From contig JADFXO010000078.1 of the NCBI GenBank assembly GCA_015233485.1, positions 1-12,635 on the forward strand: a DNA stretch of 12,635 nt. Direction: 5' to 3'. Source of the DNA: Nitrospirota bacterium. Lineage in GTDB: Bacteria; Nitrospirota; Thermodesulfovibrionia; Thermodesulfovibrionales; Magnetobacteriaceae. The notes below the pieces were generated by a model. It was given only the letters and a program-made list of their open reading frames with translations. It was not told the origin of the DNA and searched no databases. Within the stretch, counting starts at the first letter, position 1; each line of letters opens with the position of its first letter. Below are positions 6,214 to 12,635 of this stretch, in pieces. The position numbers and the translations under genes are program-made.

Positions 6214-6574
6214 ATATCGGAAGAAATCTTACCCGGTGCCTTGATTCTTCTACAAGGACTATCGCACCTTCCCGAAGGGCGTTTGAAGATTCCTTTAAAA
6301 CCTGGGCAAGCCTTTTATTCATATTGACAGGCTTTTCATTTTCAAGTCTGAATATTATTACACTCGGCTTGTCATCTCCCGATGCGGCCAGAATATCCCC
6401 GAAATCGAGGTCACAAGTTAAGACAATCCTGTCTTCATTCCTGGCTTTTGTCACAATTTCAACATCAAGGGCACACTTCATCCCCGCCTCTCTCACATGA
6501 ACTGTGTCATGGCCCAACTGCTGGAGGAATTTAACTGCTGACTTGGAAATCCCCATGTCCGCAAGAAATTTCAT
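6212..6574 (-). CDS. DUF5615 (PIN-like) family putative toxin
   Basis: The 120-residue product matches the DUF5615 PIN-like family: N-terminal KFLADMGISKSAVKFLQQLG with the first acidic residue, HDTVHVREAGM, EIVTKARNEDRIVLTCDLDF with paired acidic residues, GDILA, and PSVIIFRLEN. These acidic residues correspond to the metal-binding positions of PIN-type nucleases. The gene begins one base after the stop of the DUF433 gene, the standard order for this TA-like pair, with the partner upstream. Nuclease or toxin activity is inferred from family context. Full length; no damage seen. Confidence 0.85.
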   Translation of the reverse strand: MKFLADMGISKSAVKFLQQLGHDTVHVREAGMKCALDVEIVTKARNEDRIVLTCDLDFGDILAASGDDKPSVIIFRLENEKPVNMNKRLAQVLKESSNALREGAIVLVEESRHRVRFLPI

Positions 6575-6575
6575 T

Positions 6576-6803
6576 TTAAACGGAGGCGGGATGTAATTCT
6601 TCTCTGGTTAGCCAGGAAGCATACTGAAGGGCTTCTTTTATGTCATCAGGTTCCAGATCAGGATATTCTTTGATAATTTCTTCGACACCCATGCCGTTCG
6701 CAACAAGATTAACTACAAGGGAAACCGGAATCCTCATCCCTCGTATACAAGCCTGTCCACCCATAAGGCCCGGCGCAAACGTTATTCTCTTTAAATCTTT
6801 CAT
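6576..6803 (-). CDS. DUF433 family putative antitoxin
   Basis: The ATG at 6803 gives 75 residues and is preceded by GGAGGT about six bases upstream; longer upstream starts in the frame lack this site and extend beyond the family's usual length. DUF433 hallmarks are GGQACIRGMRIPVSLVVNLV and GVEEIIKEYPDLEPDDIKEAL. DUF433 is a small helical DNA-binding-like domain commonly encoded just before DUF5615 and taken to be its antitoxin and repressor. The gap to DUF5615 is one base, implying coupled translation. Confidence 0.88.
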   Translation of the reverse strand: MKDLKRITFAPGLMGGQACIRGMRIPVSLVVNLVANGMGVEEIIKEYPDLEPDDIKEALQYASWLTREELHPASV

Positions 6804-6828
6804 GTCACACCTCCGCATGTCTTCACAT

Positions 6829-6834
6829 ATTATA
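6829..6834 (-). promoter_or_regulatory. Candidate -10 box for the DUF433/DUF5615 pair
   Basis: A perfect TATAAT on the minus strand lies 25 bases before the DUF433 ATG, with the GGAGGT site between. No good -35 is seen at the expected spacing. Confidence 0.4.
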
Positions 6835-6851
6835 AAACATCGCAGGGAAAA

Positions 6852-6875
6852 GGGGGCGGACACATAAGAGCCCCC
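6852..6875 (-). terminator. GC-rich stem-loop followed by TTTT
   Basis: On the minus strand GGGGGC, a 12-base loop and GCCCCC are followed by TTTTCCC. It lies between the HEPN-like gene upstream and the DUF433 gene downstream, where a terminator would insulate the two. The stem is short and the loop large, so this is weak. Confidence 0.3.
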
Positions 6876-7293
6876 GTGCCTGATGGCCGGAGGCAAATAG
6901 ATACCCTTAAACTATCTTTGAGATTTTCTCCACAATTTCATAAAACACCAGGAGTCGTTCAACGACACTCAGGAAACTGCCAAAATGAAGTCGTCCTATG
7001 TTCCAACCCGACACCATACCTGTAATCATTTCCACACCTCTTAACGGTTATATTTGCTGCCAAGGGCAGCTATCAGTATCAACACATCGCAGCAGAGACA
7101 ACTCGGCAATGCGATAAATATAGAACCTATGAAGTTATACGCCGTAAAGCGTTAATATCCGCCTTGAAAGGTTATGGAAATCAGAACACCCATGGAGTGA
7201 GCTGTTGAAAGGTTGTGATACAGGTCTTACACTATTGAAAGAAAAAAATCCAGAGATTTCTTTGTTATTGCTAATCTCAGCGAAATTCTATTT
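6876..7293. other. Gene-free interval upstream of the DUF433 pair
   Basis: No convincing gene is seen. Two perfect small hairpins occur: GTCGTT-c-AACGAC at 6954-6966 and GCTGCC-aag-GGCAGC at 7056-7070; neither has a T-run on the strand needed to act as a terminator. The rest shows no recognisable signal. Confidence 0.6.
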
Positions 7294-7944
7294 TTATGCG
7301 TTAGCAATTAATGTTTTGAGGAAACCATCTACTGAACGAAAGATTTCTTCAACAAACTTCTCGGAGAACATCAAATATCCCCTGTCGGTGCTTAACCCCA
7401 CCTTATTACCCTCTATTTTCTTTATTTTTTGGCGGCTCTCTTTACTGACACTATCAAGGCGTCCATTACAATGAACAATAGCATGTCGCAAAACCTGCAG
7501 CATATTAATATCCTTCCATTCCTTGCTGTTAACATCCAAAGGATGATTTAGAATATGTGTAAAATAGTTTTTTGCTCGCCTTAAAAAATTACGTTTCATC
7601 CCCTTCAAATCATAGATATCAAGTGTCTTTTTCTTTTCAGATTTTAGCTGCCTGGCAACATTTGTAACCCCAGCCTCAAAAATGGTCCACACGGTAACAA
7701 TTATCGTGCCTCTGAAAAATCTTGGCAGAACGTTGTCAGTAAGGTCATAAAATTCCTGTAGATACATAGCAGTCTCATCATCATCGCCATTCAAGCCCTC
7801 ACGTTTAATCCGAGCCATGAGTTTTTCTCTTTCCTGTTTAACTAAAAGGGGCAATTGACGTTCAAAAGACGCAATATACTGTTCCGCCGCACTAAGTTCG
7901 TATAATACATCAGCAAACCTAAGGTCAATATTAATCCATGTCAT
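7294..7944 (-). CDS. Hypothetical protein with probable HEPN-type RX4H motif
   Basis: The 216-residue product is not recognised with certainty. It is helical in character: an N-terminal stretch with FERQLPLLVKQEREKL, a hydrophobic helix around GTIIVTVWTIFEAGVTNVAR, and a C-terminal region with LRHAIVHCNGRL, where R153 and H158 form an RX4H motif like the catalytic motif of HEPN ribonucleases. The W-x-x-FE helix followed by an R....H helix recalls the MAE_28990/RiboL-PSP-like HEPN groups found in defence and TA loci. The start ATG at 7944 has no clear ribosome-binding site. It stands alone between the TPR gene and the DUF433 pair. An RNase role is inference; 'hypothetical' is the safe label. 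Confidence 0.6.
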   Translation of the reverse strand: MTWINIDLRFADVLYELSAAEQYIASFERQLPLLVKQEREKLMARIKREGLNGDDDETAMYLQEFYDLTDNVLPRFFRGTIIVTVWTIFEAGVTNVARQLKSEKKKTLDIYDLKGMKRNFLRRAKNYFTHILNHPLDVNSKEWKDINMLQVLRHAIVHCNGRLDSVSKESRQKIKKIEGNKVGLSTDRGYLMFSEKFVEEIFRSVDGFLKTLIANA

Positions 7945-8028
7945 AATTCAGGGCCATATTGTAAATATTTAAATGCAGCATCTGGCGTAATCATGAGGCA
8001 CCATGCTAAGTTCATACCGTCCTGCCTA

Positions 8029-9123
8029 CTACCACTTAATGCCCAATTTGGTTAGATTACTTTGAGCCGATTTGTTACCAAGTCTTGCCGCTATTTTATA
8101 ATCTTTTATTGCCTGCTGGTAATTGCCTAAGTCGTCGTAAGCAATTCCCCGAGCAACATAAGCATCGGCATTATCGGGAGTAAGTTCTATCGCTTTGGTA
8201 AAATCATTAATCGCCTGCTGATAGTTGCCTAAGTTGTTATAAGCATTGCCCCGATTACAATAAGCCTCTGCATAATCGGGTTTGAGTTTTAGTGTTTGAG
8301 TAAACTCACTGATTGCCTGCTGATAGTTGTCTAATATGTTATAGTAAAGCCCGCGAAAATAATAAGCCTCTGCATAATCGGGCTTCAGTTCTATGGCCTT
8401 GTTGAAATCCTGAACGGCCTGCTGATAGTTGTCTAAGCTCAGATAAGCAAGTCCCCGAGCATGATAAGCCTTTGCATAATCTGGTTTGAGTTCTATGGCT
8501 TTGGTAAATGCGTCTAATGCTTCTTCCCACCGTTCACCGATAGCAGCCTTATAACCCTTTTGAAACCACTCAACCGCATTAAGCCCTATTATTGTCTTTT
8601 CATATGCCTCTACATTTTTTGCCTCTGTTATCTTATCCCGATTTTTTGCTTCCGTCCCTGCCGCAAGCGCTCTCCTAAGCCTTTTATTTTCTTTGGTTAG
8701 TTCCTCTGCCTTCCTTCTTGTATCTTCAAGTTCTTGTGTCTTGGACTTATCTTCAACAAGCTTCTTCAGGGCTTTTTCCACTTCCTTCGGATCTGCCGAT
8801 ACCTTTGCCTTGAGCCAATAAGTCTTGCCGTCCCATTTCTCATCTATTACCTCGGCACCCACAATACCCGCCGAGTAAGTCGTCACTTGGTCTTTAGTAA
8901 GTCGCATGTTTTTAACTTCAGTTTCACTGACGAGATAGGTGCCCAGTTCTTCAAGCAATAGCCTCTTTACCATTTCAAGGGCAAGCGTCCTGCTTGAGTT
9001 CCTGCTGTCAAAATCACTGGCTTGATAGGTGTATTCTTTGGTAAAAGTAACGACATCGGCATGAACAGTAGAAACAAAAAAGAATACTGCGACAAGTGAC
9101 AGCAAAGATATGCGATATTTCAT
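8029..9123 (-). CDS. Exported TPR-repeat protein
   Basis: The ATG at 9123 (364 aa) is preceded by GGGGGA four bases upstream and starts a classic signal peptide (KYRISLLSLVAVFFFVSTVHA, cleavage before DVV); a start ten codons earlier would bury it. Residues about 23-115 form a domain resembling LPP20/FlgT-N-like envelope domains, including a K/Q/S-rich AGIVGAEVIDEKWDGKTYWL region. About 120-165 is a charged coiled coil. From about 185 to the end are five TPR units of 34 residues, four with the NYQQA core and three with KPDYA. TPRs bind partner proteins; with the signal peptide the protein should act in the periplasm or at the envelope. The partner is unknown. It lies 72 bases downstream of the integrase stop on the same strand. 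Confidence 0.85.
   Translation of the reverse strand: MKYRISLLSLVAVFFFVSTVHADVVTFTKEYTYQASDFDSRNSSRTLALEMVKRLLLEELGTYLVSETEVKNMRLTKDQVTTYSAGIVGAEVIDEKWDGKTYWLKAKVSADPKEVEKALKKLVEDKSKTQELEDTRRKAEELTKENKRLRRALAAGTEAKNRDKITEAKNVEAYEKTIIGLNAVEWFQKGYKAAIGERWEEALDAFTKAIELKPDYAKAYHARGLAYLSLDNYQQAVQDFNKAIELKPDYAEAYYFRGLYYNILDNYQQAISEFTQTLKLKPDYAEAYCNRGNAYNNLGNYQQAINDFTKAIELTPDNADAYVARGIAYDDLGNYQQAIKDYKIAARLGNKSAQSNLTKLGIKW
8105..8512. repeat. 102-bp tandem repeats inside the TPR gene
   Basis: The block GCCTGCTG(A/G)TA(G/A)TTG recurs at 8111, 8213, 8315 and 8417, exactly 102 bases (34 codons) apart. The units are highly similar at DNA level, pointing to recent internal duplication and a capacity to change copy number by slippage or recombination. 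Confidence 0.85.
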
Positions 9124-9195
9124 ATCGTCCCCCTGAGCGACATTGACTGCCACACGGAATTTACTATTTTCACTTCGTAAATGTAAAGGTAAAAT

Positions 9196-10101
9196 TCACG
9201 CCATCCTATAGTGCCGCGTAGTATCCGCTCGTTCGTGTCCTGCCTCTCGCCCCGCGGCCAAGTCGGCAAGTCTGTCCGCTTCGTCTTCCGTCTTACCTTC
9301 TCGCACATACTGCTCATATTTTTCTTCGTAGCGTTCGGAAATATATGAGGCGCGGAATCCATGGAACCCTTGTATGATTTCACCTATGGCACGCTCCGCT
9401 TGATGAAGGTACTGGTAAGATTCCGTGCGGATTTGGTGCCATGATCTTTCCTGAAGCGCATTCTCCAATATGTTTTTCGCTTCTTTAATAGTTTCAAATT
9501 TTCCGGTTCTGCCTGAGTAGTCGATATCTCTCTCCTTGCCACCCTTGCCGATGATTGAAACCGTCTTGTTTTTTTCGTCTATGCGAATATTCTTTGTTTC
9601 CGCTATCCTGGCCGACGTGTGGTATTCGATTTTTGCTATTGCTTTAGCCGCCGGTTCCTTTATAGCATCTATCAATAGCTGGGGATTGTCGAAAGGATAT
9701 GCCCTGCTTCCAGATTCCGCCTGTCGCCAAACGGCCTGTCCGTTCGTTATCAATAAATCCTTCCTGCCTAATCCGTCTACAAGGAATTTATTAATCGCCG
9801 ATATCTCGACTTTTAAGGTTGCTTGTGTTACGCCGCACTGGAGACGCCTTTCAAAATATCCCGCTACCGTCCCCTGTGTCACCTTATCGAGCCTGTTGAC
9901 GCTGTTGGCCTTACATTGGTTAACAAAGTCTCTTGCCACAGACATATAACGGCGATGTGTATTGCTTCCGTGAATCCACTTGCTTTGTCCGCCAATCATA
10001 TTTTGAACCTTGTGACGGCTGATGCCGATACCTTTGGCCAACTGTTCCGCTGCGTATTTAAGGGCATAAGCCAAGCCTGCTTTCGCTGAAATTCCTTTCA
10101 T
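9196..10101 (-). CDS. Tyrosine recombinase/integrase (complete, 301 aa)
   Basis: All catalytic residues of the tyrosine recombinase family are visible: R165 (TSARIAE), K186 (IIGKGGKER), H247 and R250 (HGFR), H289 (AGHER) and nucleophile Y298 (TTRHYRMA), only three residues from the end. An N-terminal SAM-like core-binding region lies at about 45-110. Between the HGFR motif and the second His there is a charged insertion (about 255-285, rich in E, K, R and D) of a kind seen in integrases of integrative elements. GGGAGG lies eleven bases before the ATG. Such enzymes insert or excise elements at specific attachment sites. No excisionase, phage or conjugation genes accompany it here, so its element is partial or lies mostly outside. 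It is unrelated in detail to the second integrase at the right edge. Confidence 0.93.
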   Translation of the reverse strand: MKGISAKAGLAYALKYAAEQLAKGIGISRHKVQNMIGGQSKWIHGSNTHRRYMSVARDFVNQCKANSVNRLDKVTQGTVAGYFERRLQCGVTQATLKVEISAINKFLVDGLGRKDLLITNGQAVWRQAESGSRAYPFDNPQLLIDAIKEPAAKAIAKIEYHTSARIAETKNIRIDEKNKTVSIIGKGGKERDIDYSGRTGKFETIKEAKNILENALQERSWHQIRTESYQYLHQAERAIGEIIQGFHGFRASYISERYEEKYEQYVREGKTEDEADRLADLAAGREAGHERADTTRHYRMA

Positions 10102-10780
10102 CTGGACGCTATCCTCCCGTTTTAGTGTTGTGCTTCATTAAGGGCTCATCCCTTCTTCGGGATGGCTGAAGGACTGTTTTTGTTAAGCCGTCCTCGGTGT
10201 CGTAGCACCTTCGCTCATGGCCATGATTAATAGCGTGCTGGCCAAACGCTGATTAAAAAACACCGTATCGGGGGGATACTGACATATAGGCCGGGCCGAG
10301 ATAATGGCTAAAACAGCCCTTAAATCACTTCGATTTCTCATGGGGAGACGCTTCTGGGCGTTCAATCCATCAAATTGGATTCATTCCGACATCGGTGTGT
10401 CGGACATGCGGAAAAGTTGTGCTTGGTACTTTATCTCCAATAAATCTGATTGTCAACGAGCATTGCACGTTGTACATAGAAATAGCGCCGATTCAATCGA
10501 CGCTATTTCTATGGTCAGTGCCTCTCCTGAAACAGCCGTTTATGCCTTCATATAAACGCCATCTATGCGTGTCAAAAATCACATGACTGATACTATGGCT
10601 TACCTTGCGTTAGTTGAAATTTGAGGCGTTCTGTGCGGAATAATTCTGTGGGTATCGGGGGAACCGGGGTGAAATACGGTTTTTGCCATTGTTCGCTCCA
10701 AAGACTCAGTATCTTCATCTTCTTTTATGAAGTATTAATTTCTTTTGCGGTTAAAGATGACCCCTCAGTTCTGATAATTC
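10102..10780. other. Gene-free interval with clustered dyads, upstream of the integrase
   Basis: About 680 bases without a convincing gene. Contents: a CATCCC-ttcttc-GGGATG hairpin (10147-10164) followed about 10 bases later by TTTTT on the + strand; a CATGGCCATG palindrome near 10215-10225; and four dyads between 10364 and 10513, the last a 39-bp near-perfect palindrome. Short frames on both strands look non-coding. The region could contain the integrase regulatory zone, a recombination site or a structured RNA. Confidence 0.6.
10364..10513. repeat. Cluster of four inverted repeats
   Basis: In order: AATCCA-tcaaat-TGGATT (10364-10381); TCCGACA-tcggtg-TGTCGGA (10385-10404); CAACG-n9-CGTTG (10454-10472); and the 39-bp palindrome 10475-10513 with 13-bp outer arms CATAGAAATAGCG / CGCTATTTCTATG, one C/A mismatch, and a 5-bp inner stem CGATT-c-AATCG. 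Confidence 0.8.
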
Positions 10781-11270
10781 TCATTCTTTAGATTTCTTTT
10801 TTCTCTCTTCGTATCCTAAAGATCTGTTCCTCGTTAATCCATAGCTCAGTCTAAGAAACCTGAAAAAAGCCACAACTCTCCCCTGGCCGATATATATAAA
10901 ATTCATACCGTCACCAGGAGAGGTTGCTATAATCACACGGCCCTTGCCTGAAGTTTCCCTTTCATTTATAGCCCATCGTAATAACTGGAATGCGATGGTT
11001 ATCATAGTATTCAATGCTCCAGTTCACTGCCTTGGCACGCTCCATGATTAAACTCTCAGCGCCGGAACTTTAGCCATTTTCCCTGTAGTCCACATCCCTT
11101 TACAGCCCAGGTGGGTTGCTCGTCAAACTGTAAAGGCACCAGAATAGTAAGTTCTGTTATACCATTCCATTTGATGATATTATCGTTCGCCTAATCATCG
11201 GGTCGGCGTCGGAAAGATATACCGCTTCCACGGTAGGCTCAAATCTATGTCCCTGTTGCCTGTCAGGACT
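10781..11270 (-). pseudogene. Decayed gene, at least three frameshifts
   Basis: Four consecutive minus-strand frames each read protein-like and each begins near where the previous one stops: 11157-11270 (containing HRFEPTVEAVYLSDADPMIR), 11056-11190 (NGITELTILVPLQFDEQPTW), 10962-11069 (LIMERAKAVNWSIEYYDNHR) and 10781-11014 (SGKGRVIIATSPGDGMNFIY). Their codon frames are 2, 0, 2, 1, so at least three indels are implied. Joined, they would give about 150 residues ending at 10781. A further protein-like scrap (FLREVLTGNRD) lies just upstream, near 11280. I do not recognise the ancestral protein. Each junction falls where frames overlap, which is what frameshift decay of one gene gives. Confidence 0.5.
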
Positions 11271-11352
11271 TCACGCAAGAATTATCGGATTTTTTTATCG
11301 GAGTTCTTTTGTGCGAGGCCACGTTATCATAAGAAAAAAAGAAAAGCAAGTT

Positions 11353-11364
11353 TTGCTGCAGCAA
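11353..11364. repeat. 12-bp palindrome downstream of the right-edge integrase
   Basis: TTGCTGCAGCAA is a perfect palindrome, followed by CTGCTGCAA, which repeats half of it. It lies 55 bases beyond the integrase stop, between that gene and the decayed gene. Function unknown; regulatory or attachment roles are possible. Confidence 0.35.
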
Positions 11365-11418
11365 CTGCTGCAATTAAATTTACCGTTTTTTCTGTTGATG
11401 AATTGGAGCACTGCTAAC

Positions 11419-12635
11419 TTACAGCGGAAATTTGAGGCCGTCAAGATTCAATTTATAGTCGAGTTGTTCAACCGCTTTCAAAAGGACGTCGGGCCTGTAT
11501 CTCTTACCATATCTATCCATGGTTACTGAATTATGGGCATGGCCTGCCAGTTCTGCGATTATGCTTTCCGGTATCCCTTGTTGCTTCAGGCCGTCAATGA
11601 AATTATGCCTGAAGGAGTGGAAAACTTTCTTCGGATTATCCGTTATGTGTTTCCTGTTATAGCGGCCATACCACTTAGTAAAATCCTGGCTGTATTTGTT
11701 TCTTTTCCTTTTGAGGTTTGGCCACACCCTGTCAATTCTGGCTTGGGCCAGTTTATCAAGATAAGAAACAAATCCTACTTTCACGATAGCAGAATGTATT
11801 GGAACAATCCTCCTACCGGCAGTCGTCTTGACTCCTTTATCAACCTTGGTATTTATATCGAAGCAAAAAATATTATCTATTTCTTTAATATCCTCAAGTC
11901 GCAACTGACAAATCTCCTCAAGTCGCATTCCTGAAAAAAGTGAAATAATCGGCAGGAAAAATGTTTCGGGCGTTTTTGTATCAATATCCTGATAAATCGG
12001 AGATTGAAAAAGTTTTATTAAGTCCTCAGGCGAATATGGTTCTCTTTCTTCATGCGGACTTCTTTCGTCTTTTGCTTTCAGCTTCTCCGCAAAATTCTTT
12101 TTACAGTATTCCTTGTCTGCGCTCCACTTCATTAATGAACTTATTTGAGTTATGTATTTGTTGCGAGTCCGCAAACTTAACAACGGTACATCCTTGCCGT
12201 TCACTGACTCAAGGATTTCGGCCAAAGGGGCATCCTTATATTTCTTTCGCATGTTTGATGGAATCTTTTTCAGGACTTCCACACAACTCACGAATACACT
12301 CCTGTCCAGCTTCTCAACATATACATCTTTGGTTTGAAGGCACATGCTGGCGATGTCATTGAATAATCCGAACAGACTTGACAGTTCATATTCTGTTTTT
12401 TCCTTCCATGCTTCCGTGGCCCGTTTCTCCCGCATATATTCGTCGATAACATCCGTCAGTAGTTTTTTTTGGTTCGGTAGAACCCCCGGGACGCTTATAT
12501 TGTCAGGCGGTAAAGGCTCTAATCTTCGGTGGCCACTGGAACCGACGGCCTGAACGGTAACCACTTGTGGCATAGCATCACTCGGGTCTTCAAGGGTATA
12601 TCCGTTGTTCTTTTTAATTTCAAACAACGTATTCA
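11419..12635 (-). CDS. Tyrosine-type site-specific integrase (N-terminus outside window)
   Basis: The frame is open through the right edge, so the TTG at 12627 is probably internal and the true start lies outside; 402 residues are visible counting from that TTG. A core-binding domain spans about 55-185 (LTDVIDEYMREKRATEAWKE, then RTRNKYITQISSLMKWSA). The catalytic domain follows with R235 (SGMRLEEICQL), K267 (KTTAGRR, in the usual KTxAGxRxxPxH motif), H337 and R340 (HSFRHNF), H363 (AGHA) and Y373 (DRYGK). All catalytic residues are intact. Related integrases with this core usually have a ~100-residue N-terminal arm-binding region, which would lie to the right. No accessory mobile-element genes are visible, so the element it serves probably extends rightward or has been lost. 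Confidence 0.93.
   Translation of the reverse strand, partial: NTLFEIKKNNGYTLEDPSDAMPQVVTVQAVGSSGHRRLEPLPPDNISVPGVLPNQKKLLTDVIDEYMREKRATEAWKEKTEYELSSLFGLFNDIASMCLQTKDVYVEKLDRSVFVSCVEVLKKIPSNMRKKYKDAPLAEILESVNGKDVPLLSLRTRNKYITQISSLMKWSADKEYCKKNFAEKLKAKDERSPHEEREPYSPEDLIKLFQSPIYQDIDTKTPETFFLPIISLFSGMRLEEICQLRLEDIKEIDNIFCFDINTKVDKGVKTTAGRRIVPIHSAIVKVGFVSYLDKLAQARIDRVWPNLKRKRNKYSQDFTKWYGRYNRKHITDNPKKVFHSFRHNFIDGLKQQGIPESIIAELAGHAHNSVTMDRYGKRYRPDVLLKAVEQLDYKLNLDGLKFPL

Noticed and set aside
7205..7474. 89-codon plus-strand frame overlapping the end of the HEPN-like gene
   Set aside because: Most of it is antisense to the HEPN-like coding region, and there is no plausible start signal or domain.
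8105..8512. CRISPR-like regular spacing
   Set aside because: The 102-bp period is the 34-codon TPR unit within an open reading frame, with no repeat/spacer structure.
10183..10365. 60-codon minus-strand frame upstream of the integrase (TTG start)
   Set aside because: It has no ribosome-binding site or recognisable domain, and it overlaps several hairpins. It is more likely a chance frame in structured DNA.
10304..10555. 83-codon plus-strand frame over the dyad cluster
   Set aside because: The composition follows the inverted repeats and there is no RBS or family resemblance.

Overview
The window looks like a chromosomal segment of a motile Gram-negative bacterium living at low or fluctuating oxygen. 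It has a sensory/signalling block on the left and a mobile, toxin-antitoxin-rich accessory region on the right. The genes present (chemoreceptor, CheW, membrane GAF/HD-GYP/hemerythrin protein, free bacteriohemerythrin, DUF433/DUF5615 and BrnTA-type pairs) and the moderate GC content would fit Nitrospirota or Desulfobacterota. This is a guess from gene content; no rRNA or other phylogenetic marker is present.

Region 1 (1-3288, + strand) is probably one operon: the C-terminal signalling half of a methyl-accepting chemotaxis protein, a CheW coupling protein, and a three-part protein with N-terminal membrane helices, GAF, HD-GYP c-di-GMP phosphodiesterase and C-terminal hemerythrin. A free bacteriohemerythrin (3449-3856, minus) faces it convergently, with its own sigma70-like promoter and long leader. 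The shared theme is coupling oxygen or diiron redox state to taxis and c-di-GMP.

Region 2 (about 3.9-7.0 kb, genes all minus strand) is accessory DNA. It holds short repeats that resemble an insertion-sequence end, and two direct copies of a ~200 bp repeat containing a tRNA 3'-end-like stretch. The copies bracket a four-gene set: BrnT-like toxin, CopG/BrnA-like antitoxin with an in-frame stop, MNT-type nucleotidyltransferase, and DUF2283 protein. A ~114 bp MITE/REP-like inverted-repeat element sits in the same interval. Beyond the second copy lies a DUF433/DUF5615 pair.

Region 3 (7.0-12.6 kb, minus strand) contains a probable HEPN-domain protein, an exported TPR protein, a complete tyrosine recombinase, a 0.7 kb gene-free stretch with several strong dyads, a decayed gene broken by frameshifts, and a second, unrelated tyrosine recombinase that runs off the right edge. 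Two different integrases, a pseudogene, repeat elements and several TA-like modules suggest an integration hot spot or layered genomic island. I see no CRISPR array, rRNA or complete tRNA gene.
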